Below, in pieces: positions 54,238 to 64,000 of a DNA stretch of 64,000 nucleotides (position 1 is its first letter; every line of letters starts with the position of its first letter). Made by a program: the position numbers and the translations under genes. The stretch spans positions 496,001 to 560,000 of the forward strand of contig NZ_AP024651.1 in NCBI RefSeq assembly GCF_019977295.1, read 5' to 3'. Origin of the DNA: Arthrobacter sp. StoSoilB20 (GTDB lineage Bacteria > Actinomycetota > Actinomycetes > Actinomycetales > Micrococcaceae). The notes beneath the pieces are model-generated. The model did no database searches. It was not told where the DNA came from and saw only the letters and a list, made by a program, of their open reading frames with translations.

Positions 54238-55455
54238 CTACGCCTTGACGTAGCCGTTGGGGTTCAGGACGAACTTGGTTGCCGCTCCGGCGTCGAACTC
54301 TGCGTAACCGCGGGGAGCGTCCTCGAGCGGGATTGCCTGGGCGTTTACTGCCTTGGCGATCTGGACCTTGTCATGAAGGATGGCCATCATCAACTGACGG
54401 TTGTACTTCATGACCGGGCACTGGCCGGTGGTGAAGGACAGGGACTTGGCCCAGCCGGTACCCAGGGAGAGCGAGAGCGAACCGTGCTTGGCTGCGTCGT
54501 CGATTCCACCCGGGTCTCCGGTGACGTAGAGGCCCGGGATGCCCAGGGATCCGCCGGCCGCAGTGATGTCCATGAGGGAGTTCAGCACGGTGGCGGGAGC
54601 TTCGTGGGAGGCATCCTTGCCGTGGCCGCGGGCTTCGAAGCCCACAGCGTCAACGCCGCAGTCCACTTCCGGAACGCCGAGGATCTGTGCGATTTGTTCC
54701 TTTGGATCGCCGTTGGAGACATTGACGGTTTCGCAGCCGAAGGAGCGCGCCTGCGCCAGCCGGTCCTCGTTCATGTCGCCCACAATCACGACGGCGGCAC
54801 CCAGCAGTTGGGCGCCGACGGCGGCAGCAAGGCCCACGGGCCCGGCGCCTGCGACGTAAACAGTGGACCCCACGCCAACACCGGCAGTGACGGCGCCGTG
54901 GAAACCGGTGGGGAAGATGTCCGAGAGCATGGTCAGGTCCATGATCTTTTCCAGGGCCTGGTCGCGGTCCGGGAAACGCAGCAGGTTCCAGTCGGCGTAG
55001 GGGACCAGCACGAACTCGGCCTGGCCTCCCACCCATCCGCCCATGTCCACGTAGCCGTAGGCGCTGCCGGGGCGGTCAGGGTTGACGTTGAGGCAGATGC
55101 CGGTCTTCTGTTCCTTGCAGTTCCGGCAGCGGCCGCAGGAGATGTTGAACGGCACCGAGACGATGTCGCCCACCTTGATGAACTCGACGTCGGGCCCTAC
55201 CTCCACCACTTCGCCGGTGATTTCGTGGCCCAGCACCAGGTCCTGCGGAGCGGTGGTGCGGCCACGGACCATGTGCTGGTCCGATCCGCAGATGTTGGTG
55301 GTTACCGTCCGGAGGATCGCGCCGTGCGGCACCTTCCGTCCCACGTTGGCAGGGTTGACGCCCGGCCCGTCCTTGAGCTCAAACGTTGGGTAGTCGGTGT
55401 TGATGATCTCAACGACACCGGGTTCCTTGTAGGCGACTGCTCTGTTTCCTGACAT
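54238..55455 (-). CDS. fdhA: Zinc-dependent, glutathione-independent formaldehyde dehydrogenase
   Basis: 405-residue medium-chain dehydrogenase. Catalytic zinc ligands in NICGSDQHMVRGR (Cys) and VLGHEITGEV (His); structural zinc Cys in SCGRCRNCKEQKTGIC. Rossmann motif YVAGAGPVGLAAAVGAQLLGA. The long MSGNRAVAYKEPGVVEI N terminus and the FPTGFHGAVTAGVGVGS segment match Pseudomonas-type formaldehyde dismutase/dehydrogenase. It oxidises formaldehyde to formate with NAD+. ATG at 55455. Confidence 0.9.
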   Translation of the reverse strand: MSGNRAVAYKEPGVVEIINTDYPTFELKDGPGVNPANVGRKVPHGAILRTVTTNICGSDQHMVRGRTTAPQDLVLGHEITGEVVEVGPDVEFIKVGDIVSVPFNISCGRCRNCKEQKTGICLNVNPDRPGSAYGYVDMGGWVGGQAEFVLVPYADWNLLRFPDRDQALEKIMDLTMLSDIFPTGFHGAVTAGVGVGSTVYVAGAGPVGLAAAVGAQLLGAAVVIVGDMNEDRLAQARSFGCETVNVSNGDPKEQIAQILGVPEVDCGVDAVGFEARGHGKDASHEAPATVLNSLMDITAAGGSLGIPGLYVTGDPGGIDDAAKHGSLSLSLGTGWAKSLSFTTGQCPVMKYNRQLMMAILHDKVQIAKAVNAQAIPLEDAPRGYAEFDAGAATKFVLNPNGYVKA

Positions 55456-55576
55456 GGTCACTCCCTGTTCTCTGGCTGTTACTGAAAAATGCTGCCCAAT
55501 GGTCCGAAAGCGGTGCTTCGATGAAGAAATACCTCCCCAGGTTTCAGGCCACCGAAGCACCCCTCACGAACCACCG

Positions 55577-55608
55577 GACGGGTGAAAAATCTGACGGGTG
55601 AAAAATCT
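55577..55608. repeat. 16-bp direct tandem duplication
   Basis: GACGGGTGAAAAATCT occurs twice without a gap (55577-55592, 55593-55608) in the 177-bp gap between the molybdoenzyme and the formaldehyde dehydrogenase. A 9-bp inverted repeat (GGTGCTTCG 55512-55520, CGAAGCACC 55553-55561) lies beside it. The gap may hold an internal promoter for fdhA-moeA. Confidence 0.8.
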
Positions 55609-55632
55609 GACTGTTGGAACTTTTGTTGAAAC

Positions 55633-57951
55633 TCAGGCCCTCTCCAGCCTGATGATCACGGACTTGGACGTGGGCGTGCCGCTGGTGTCCGCCACGGAAT
55701 CGAGGGGCACCAGGACGTTGGTTTCGGGGTAATAGGCGGCGGCACACCCCTTCGGCGTCGAATAGGACACGATCCGGAAGTTCTCCGCCCGCCGGTCTGT
55801 TCCCTGGAACTCGGAAACCAGGTGGACCATGTCGCCGTCGGCAAAGCCCAGCCCTGTGATGTCCTCGGCGTTGATGAGAACCACCCGCCGGCCACCGTGG
55901 ATGCCGCGGTAGCGGTCGTCCTTGCCATAGATGGTGGTGTTGTACTGGTCGTGTGAGCGCAGGGTTTGAAGGACCAAGCGGCCCGGCGGGACCTTGATGA
56001 ACTCCAGTTCGTTGCCCGTGAAGTGCGCTTTCCCCGAGGCGGTGTCGAACTTCCTGGCATCGCGGGGCGGGTGGGGCAGCACAAAGCCGCCAGGGTGCTG
56101 GATCCGTGCTTCAAAGTCTTCAAAGCCGTCAAACACCGCTTCAATGTGCTTCCGGATCAGCGTGTAGTCGTCCCGCATGGCGAGCCACGCGGCCTGGGGT
56201 GTGTTGGGCAAGCGGCCGTGGCCATCGGTGAACACCCTGTGCGCGAGGTTGCATACGATTGCTACCTCGGAGTGCAGATGTTCACTTGCAGGCTTGAGGC
56301 GTCCGCGTGATGCGTGGACGGCACTCATGGAGTCTTCCACCGTGACCCGCTGGTCGCCCGTACGTTGGGTGTCCTTCTCGGTGCGTCCCAGCGTGGGAAG
56401 GATCAGCGCGCGGCGACCCGTGGACAAGTGTGAGTGGTTGAGCTTGGTGGAAATCTGGACGGTCAACCGGGTATTGGCCAAGGCCTGCTCAGTGACCTCC
56501 GAATCGGGAGCGGCCCGGACGAAGTTGCCGCCCATGCCCATGAAGAACCGGACTTTTCCGTCGCGCATGGCCCGGATGGCTGCCACTGTGTCATAGCCGT
56601 GCTCCCGGGGGGAGTGGAACTCGAATTCCTGGTCCAGCCGGTCATGGAAGGTCCCGGGCATCTTTTCGAAGATGCCCATGGTCCGGTCGCCCTGGACGTT
56701 GGAATGGCCGCGCACCGGGCAGACACCCGCGCCGGGCTTGCCGATGTTGCCTTGCAGGAGCAGGACGTTGACCACATCGCGGAGGGTGGGCACGGAGTGC
56801 TTGTGCTGGGTCAATCCCATGGCCCAGCAAACAATCGTGGCGCTGGAAGCAAGCAGCCGTTCACCGGTGGAATGGATCTGCTCCAACGTCAGCCCTGTTG
56901 CCTCCACAATGTCATCCCACTCCACCTTTTCCAGGTAGCGCAGGTAGTCATCAAGGCCGACTGTGTGGTTGTCGATGAAGTCATGGTCCAGGACCGTTTG
57001 CAGGCCAGGGGTGTTCCTTCCGGCAGCTTCGGCTTCCAGCAGGTATTTGCCCAGGCCTTGGAAGAGGGCTTGGTCTCCGCCGGCACGGATCTGCAGGAAG
57101 TCGTCCGTCAGTTGGGTGCCCTGGATCATCCCGGCCACATGCTGGGGGTTCTCAAAATGCAGGAGCCCGGCCTCAGGAAGCGGGTTGACTGAAACGATGA
57201 CCGCGCCGTTCTTCTTCGCCTTCTCCAATGCGCTGAGCATGCGCGGGTGGTTGGTCCCGGGATTCTGCCCCGCGACGAAGATCAGCGACGCCGTTTCCAG
57301 GTCCGTCAGGCTGACCGAGCCCTTGCCGATGCCGATGGTCTCCACCAGAGCGGAACCGGAGGATTCGTGGCACATGTTCGAACAGTCCGGGAGGTTGTTG
57401 GTCCCAAGTCCCCGGACCAGGAGCTGGTAGACAAACGCTGCCTCGTTGGAGGTGCGGCCCGAGGTGTAGAACACTGCTTGGTCGGGGTGTTCCAACTCCC
57501 GCAGTTCCTTGGCCATGAGGTCGTATGCGTCCTCCCAGTCAATGGCCCTGTAGTGCGTAGCACCTTCGTCCAGGAACATCGGGTGGGTGAGCCTGCCTTG
57601 CTGGCCCAACCAGAAGTCGTCCCGGGTCTTGAGATCGGAAATGGAGTGCTGGGCGAAGAATTCCGGTGTGACGCGGCGGCGGGTGGCTTCCTCGGCCACG
57701 GCCTTGGCGCCGTTTTCACAGAACTCCGCTGCATTGCGTTTCTCGTGCTCGGGCCAGGCGCATCCCATGCAGTCGAACCCGTCCAGCTGGTTTACTGCCA
57801 GCAGGGTTTGGACGCTGCGCAGCGGTCCCATCTGTTCCAGGGAAATTTTCAAGGCGTTGGCAACAGCCGGGATGCCCACGGCCTTGGTTTTGGGTTTGGT
57901 GACGGTCAGTTGCGACTCATCAATGTTCTCGCGCGGAGCTTTGGCATGCAT
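55633..57951 (-). CDS. FdhF/YdeP-type molybdopterin oxidoreductase (formate dehydrogenase-like)
   Basis: 772 residues. Iron-sulphur Cys cluster in FDCMGCAWPEH ... EFCENGAKAV (about 58-82), then the molybdopterin domains (FYTSGRTSNEAAFVYQLLVR, CSNMCHESSGSALVETIGIGKG, NPGTNHPRMLSALEKAKKNGA; ARGMGGN-like MGMGGNFVRAAPDSE) and the C-terminal dinucleotide-binding domain (VLQTLRSHDQYNTTIYGKDDRYRGI). There is no in-frame UGA, so no selenocysteine. YdeP-type enzymes are often annotated formate dehydrogenase; the operon with PurU and formaldehyde dehydrogenase makes formate the likely substrate. 11 bp after folD. Confidence 0.87.
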   Translation of the reverse strand: MHAKAPRENIDESQLTVTKPKTKAVGIPAVANALKISLEQMGPLRSVQTLLAVNQLDGFDCMGCAWPEHEKRNAAEFCENGAKAVAEEATRRRVTPEFFAQHSISDLKTRDDFWLGQQGRLTHPMFLDEGATHYRAIDWEDAYDLMAKELRELEHPDQAVFYTSGRTSNEAAFVYQLLVRGLGTNNLPDCSNMCHESSGSALVETIGIGKGSVSLTDLETASLIFVAGQNPGTNHPRMLSALEKAKKNGAVIVSVNPLPEAGLLHFENPQHVAGMIQGTQLTDDFLQIRAGGDQALFQGLGKYLLEAEAAGRNTPGLQTVLDHDFIDNHTVGLDDYLRYLEKVEWDDIVEATGLTLEQIHSTGERLLASSATIVCWAMGLTQHKHSVPTLRDVVNVLLLQGNIGKPGAGVCPVRGHSNVQGDRTMGIFEKMPGTFHDRLDQEFEFHSPREHGYDTVAAIRAMRDGKVRFFMGMGGNFVRAAPDSEVTEQALANTRLTVQISTKLNHSHLSTGRRALILPTLGRTEKDTQRTGDQRVTVEDSMSAVHASRGRLKPASEHLHSEVAIVCNLAHRVFTDGHGRLPNTPQAAWLAMRDDYTLIRKHIEAVFDGFEDFEARIQHPGGFVLPHPPRDARKFDTASGKAHFTGNELEFIKVPPGRLVLQTLRSHDQYNTTIYGKDDRYRGIHGGRRVVLINAEDITGLGFADGDMVHLVSEFQGTDRRAENFRIVSYSTPKGCAAAYYPETNVLVPLDSVADTSGTPTSKSVIIRLERA

Positions 57952-57962
57952 GGGTAAACCCT

Positions 57963-58847
57963 TCAGATCCCGGAAGTGGATGCAGTCAGCAAAGCGGCGG
58001 GGGAGTGCTGCCGCGCAGCTTCGGCCGTATGCAGCAGCAACAGGGCCGTGGTTACCGACCCCACGCCGCCGGGAACCGGACTCAGCCCGGCAGCGACGCC
58101 GGTGACGCTGGCCTCATCGACGTCCCCCACCAGGGAACCGTCGGGCAGGACGTTCGTCCCGACGTCGATCACTACCGTCTCTTCCGAGATATCGCTGCCT
58201 TTGAGCAGGCCGGTGCGGCCCGCGGCAACAACCACGACGTCGGCGTACCGGGTATGGCGCTCCAGCGGACCCGATTTGGAGTGGCAGATGGTGACGGTTG
58301 CATCCTTGTCGAGGAGGAGCAGGGACAGCGGCTTGCCCACCACGGCGGAACGCCCGACGACGGCCACCTTCCGGCCCGCGACCGGCACCTCGAAGTGGTC
58401 CAGCAATTCCACCACGGCCCGGGCTGTGGCCGGCGCGAACGCAGGCTGGCCCACGGCCAAACGGCCGAGACTGAGGGGATTGGCGCCGTCGACGTCCTTT
58501 TCGGGGGCGATGAGCCCCACCAAGCGGTCTGCACGTACGGCGGCCGGCAGGGGAGTCTGGAGGATGATCCCATGAACGGCCGGTTCTGCGCTGAGGTCCT
58601 CGAGGATGTTTGCCAGCGCAGCTTCACCGGCGTTTGGCCCGAGATCGACCACGCGGCACTCGATCCCTGCCCGTCCAGCTGCCCGCTCGATTGAACGGAC
58701 ATACCAGTGGGTTGCCTCGTCGTCCGTGGCGACAACAACGGCCAGGGTGGGCCGCAATCCCTCGGAGCGAAGGATGCGGGCCTCATCCCGGGCTTGCTGT
58801 TGGATGCGGGAAGCGAGTCCCTTTCCGGAAAGCACGGCCGTGGTCAT
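57963..58847 (-). CDS. folD: FolD, methylene-THF dehydrogenase lacking the cyclohydrolase lysine
   Basis: 294 residues. FolD motifs: THWYVRSIERAAGRAG near 47-62, GIILQTPLP near 93-101, KDVDGANPLSLG near 117-128, VPVAGRKVAVVGRSAVVGKPLSLLL (NADP loop), GGVGSVTTALLL. In FolD the pattern is Y-x-x-x-K; here Tyr49 is followed at +4 by Ile53 (codon ATC) instead of the catalytic Lys that is essential for cyclohydrolase activity. Gln97 and Asp120 are kept. It should oxidise 5,10-methylene-THF but hardly hydrolyse the methenyl form; the adjoining fchA (four-base overlap) would do that. Confidence 0.92.
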   Translation of the reverse strand: MTTAVLSGKGLASRIQQQARDEARILRSEGLRPTLAVVVATDDEATHWYVRSIERAAGRAGIECRVVDLGPNAGEAALANILEDLSAEPAVHGIILQTPLPAAVRADRLVGLIAPEKDVDGANPLSLGRLAVGQPAFAPATARAVVELLDHFEVPVAGRKVAVVGRSAVVGKPLSLLLLDKDATVTICHSKSGPLERHTRYADVVVVAAGRTGLLKGSDISEETVVIDVGTNVLPDGSLVGDVDEASVTGVAAGLSPVPGGVGSVTTALLLLHTAEAARQHSPAALLTASTSGI

Positions 58848-59470
58848 GAGAGGATCCTTTCCCGGACGCGCTTCACCAAGGCATCAGCGGCGAGTACCAC
58901 CTTGTCCTCAATACCGTCCGTCTGCTCCGCCAAACGTGAACGGGCTTCGCCGTGTTTGAGGGCGACCACATTGATGTCGATGTTGACCCGGGCCGTGGTG
59001 GCGGCTGCCCGGGCAGCATCGGCTGCGGCTGCGACGTCGCTGATGACGTTGGGGTTGGCCACCTCGAAAAGTTCGGTGGCCAGATCCACCACTTCACCGG
59101 CAACCTTGACCAGCTGTGCGGGGGTATGGGCGGCCTGGACCAGGGCGTCCTGAATGGCCGCTGTGCGCGCGGTCTTCAGTTCCTCCGTGTCCGAGGGCAG
59201 CTTGTAGGAGTCGATGACGGACTGGAAGGCGTGTTCATCAGCGTCAGCGAGGCGCAGGGCTTCGACGACCAAGTGGTCGGCGGCGCTGGTGATCCGGTTG
59301 ACGAGCCCTGCATGCTGCTCATATTTTGCTCCCGTGGTGTACCTGGCCACCATGGCAACCAGCGCGGCACCCTGGGCCGCGTGCAGTGCCGCAGCCGCCC
59401 CTCCACCGGGGGTGGGCTGACGTGAAGCCAACCGGGAGAGGTAGTCATTGATGGTTTCTGAGCTGATCAT
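58844..59470 (-). CDS. fchA: Methenyl-THF cyclohydrolase/cyclodeaminase family protein
   Basis: 208 residues, all helical. Family start MISSETINDYLSRLASRQPTPGGGAAAALHAAQGAALVAMVARYT with the PTPGGG folate-loop, and NPNVISDVAAAADAARAAATTARVNI further on. This is the FtcD C-terminal/FchA fold. I prefer the ATG at 59470; a GTG at 59485 would overlap dmg by eight bases. It sits between dmg and folD and likely restores the cyclohydrolase step that this FolD lacks. Confidence 0.87.
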   Translation of the reverse strand: MISSETINDYLSRLASRQPTPGGGAAAALHAAQGAALVAMVARYTTGAKYEQHAGLVNRITSAADHLVVEALRLADADEHAFQSVIDSYKLPSDTEELKTARTAAIQDALVQAAHTPAQLVKVAGEVVDLATELFEVANPNVISDVAAAADAARAAATTARVNIDINVVALKHGEARSRLAEQTDGIEDKVVLAADALVKRVRERILS

Positions 59471-59477
59471 GGCAGTG

Positions 59478-62932
<3,455 letters not shown>

Positions 62933-62944
62933 GTCTCCTCCTTT

Positions 62945-62979
62945 AGATATATTCCTGGGTCCTGAACTGATATATTAGG
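62945..62979. promoter_or_regulatory. Paired GATATAT operator sites between purU and gntR
   Basis: AGATATATTCC at 62945-62955 and TGATATATTAGG at 62968-62979, 23 bp apart (about two helical turns), lie between the divergent start codons. The second matches the palindrome core TGATATATCA of 51861 at nine of ten bases and is the reverse complement match of CTAATATATCA at 63794. Confidence 0.72.
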
Positions 62980-63052
62980 ATTGGGATTCAGCGTATACTG
63001 GACGCACAGGCAGGTCAATAGGTTTTTGGGTTGTGAAGAAAGGGATGGCGCT

Positions 63053-63733
63053 GTGGCCTTTGGAACTCTGGCAATAACGGATGACGCCGGCAGGAAGTCA
63101 CTGGCCGACGTCGCCTATGAGCGCCTCCGCGACCGACTCCTGATGCTGGAGATCAAGCCCGGCGACCTCCTTAACGACGACCAGCTCGCCAAGGACCTGG
63201 ATATTGGCCGCACTCCGGTGCGTGAAGCCCTGAAGCGGCTGGAGCTCGACAGGCTCGTCATCACTTACCCGCGGCGGGGCACTTTCGCCACGCGGGTGGA
63301 AGTGACCGATCTGGCCTTTATCTCCGAAATCCGGACCCAGCTGGAGCCCCTTGCTGCCGCCCGCGCTGCCCGGGTTGCTTCTGCTTCCACCAAGGAACAC
63401 CTGCGTGCGGTGATGCGTGCGGTGGAGGAATTCGATGTGAAGGCGGCGTCGGTAGTTGAAACGCTGAGGCTCGATGCCAGCGTCCATCAGGGCATCTATG
63501 CCGCTGCCGCCAACCCCCACCTTGAAGACGTCCTGATCCGCTATGACAACCTGGCCACGCGCATCTGGTGCATGGTGCTGGACCGGCTGCCCAATCTGGA
63601 ACACCATGTGCGCGAGCATCTGGATCTACTCCGTGCGGTCATCGACGGCGACGAGGAAAAGGCTGCCGAGTTGGCCCGCGCCCACGTCAGTGGCTTCGAA
63701 CAAGCAGTGCGTCAGGCTCTTTTCGCGGCCTGA
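63053..63733 (+). CDS. GntR-family (FCD) regulator of the one-carbon locus
   Basis: 226 residues from a GTG at 63053; an upstream ATG would add 24 unusual residues. Winged helix (SLADVAYERLRDRLLMLEIKPGDLLNDDQLAKDLDIGRTPVREALKRLELDRLV) and a C-terminal FCD ligand domain (EIRTQLEPLAAARAAR, LDASVHQGIYAAAANPHLED, EHHVREHLDLLRAVIDGDEEKAAELARAHVS) whose Asp/His/His residues usually bind a metal. FCD regulators sense small carboxylates. Likely binds the TGATATATCA-type sites. Confidence 0.9.
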   Translation: MAFGTLAITDDAGRKSLADVAYERLRDRLLMLEIKPGDLLNDDQLAKDLDIGRTPVREALKRLELDRLVITYPRRGTFATRVEVTDLAFISEIRTQLEPLAAARAARVASASTKEHLRAVMRAVEEFDVKAASVVETLRLDASVHQGIYAAAANPHLEDVLIRYDNLATRIWCMVLDRLPNLEHHVREHLDLLRAVIDGDEEKAAELARAHVSGFEQAVRQALFAA

Positions 63734-63793
63734 ATCCAGCCGTCGTCCGGCTGTTGACTCCGCGCTTTCCTGATCGCATACTGAAGATTCCAA

Positions 63794-63804
63794 CTAATAT
63801 ATCA
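63794..63804. promoter_or_regulatory. GATATAT-type operator CTAATATATCA before pdxS
   Basis: Reverse complement of TGATATATTAG, the site found between purU and gntR. It lies 61 bp after the gntR stop and 81 bp before the pdxS start, so it is placed to control pdxS. Confidence 0.65.
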
Positions 63805-63884
63805 CCCGGATATCAGGCGTGCTCCCAACGCCTGCCTTCGGGCGCTTGTGATGCAATCACAGCCTTCAGCCCTTGGAGTATCGC

Positions 63885-64000
63885 GTGCTTACAAGACCCC
63901 ATCGTTTCGAACACATACCGCTCACGGGCAGCAGCCGCGTCAAGCGGGGCATGGCGGAGATGCTCAAGGGCGGCGTCATCATGGACGTCGTTAACGTCGA
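63885..64000 (+). CDS. pdxS: PdxS, pyridoxal 5'-phosphate synthase lyase subunit (5' part)
   Basis: Only the first 38 codons are in the window. After an N-terminal lead of about 14 residues comes [20 protein letters not shown], then DVVNV, the start of the PdxS barrel. GTG start with GGAG six bases upstream. PdxS with PdxT makes PLP from ribose 5-phosphate, glyceraldehyde 3-phosphate and ammonia. PLP is the cofactor of serine hydroxymethyltransferase, which links to the one-carbon genes next door. Continues beyond the right edge. Confidence 0.92.
   Translation, partial: MLTRPHRFEHIPLTGSSRVKRGMAEMLKGGVIMDVVNV

Noticed and set aside
55633..57951. Selenocysteine-containing formate dehydrogenase
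   Set aside because: The frame has no internal UGA and belongs to the YdeP-like branch; no SECIS-like element needed.

Overview
The window is high-GC actinobacterial chromosome. The closest match by gene content and protein style is Arthrobacter/Paenarthrobacter: an 830-residue Arthrobacter-type dimethylglycine oxidase, DUF6318-like lipoproteins, a c-di-AMP riboswitch in front of a cell-wall peptidase, and many GTG/TTG starts. I see no insertion sequence, prophage, CRISPR array, integrase or plasmid gene. Most of it is ordinary chromosomal metabolism arranged in small operons.

Layout. 0-14 kb: a small membrane protein, hutG, an NCS2 purine permease, a CopC-like protein, a riboswitch-controlled NlpC/P60 peptidase, a short FAD protein, a tandem UspA protein followed by a PEP-utilising (rifampicin-phosphotransferase-like) enzyme, a metallopeptidase/CDF exporter pair, a PfkB sugar kinase and an EamA exporter. 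14.0-14.4 kb: tRNA-Glu, tRNA-Asp and tRNA-Phe with a terminator. 14.4-22.6 kb: a degraded HAD gene, then a fructosamine (Amadori product) locus: FrlB-like deglycase, FrlD-like kinase, LacI regulator, ABC binding protein, two permeases and FrlC-like epimerase, with two matching TACCGGTA operators. 22.6-24.2 kb: two exported proteins of unusual codon use. 24.4-27.5 kb: an Asp23/Gls24-type envelope operon of five overlapping genes, a LEA-like helical protein and a 17-bp tandem array. 27.5-34.5 kb: an AlkD-like protein, an Xre regulator, an alpha-glucoside-type ABC importer with LacI regulator, and aquaporin.

34.5-49.7 kb: exonuclease III, HdeD, a two-component system divergent from a secreted HbpS-like haem-binding protein plus ankyrin lipoprotein, a CoA-transferase/thiolase operon with divergent IclR regulator, a GNAT enzyme, a second two-component system divergent from an acyltransferase, a VOC protein and a fasciclin lipoprotein. 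49.7-64 kb: a glycine betaine/dimethylglycine one-carbon locus: BCCT transporter, IclR regulator, then (minus strand, transcribed leftwards) purU, dimethylglycine oxidase, fchA, folD, molybdenum formate-dehydrogenase-like enzyme, zinc formaldehyde dehydrogenase and moeA. A GntR/FCD regulator is divergent, and pdxS runs off the right end.

How the last block works (inference from families): the transporter brings in betaine-type substrates. The oxidase demethylates dimethylglycine and passes the carbon to tetrahydrofolate. FolD and FchA take methylene-THF to formyl-THF, PurU releases formate, and the molybdoenzyme (cofactor via MoeA) oxidises it; free formaldehyde goes through the zinc dehydrogenase. 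Two points stand out. FolD has Ile in place of the cyclohydrolase lysine, which explains the dedicated FchA. The rare motif TGATATATCA (or one-base variants) sits in front of the transporter, the purU/gntR divergent promoters and pdxS, suggesting one regulon.
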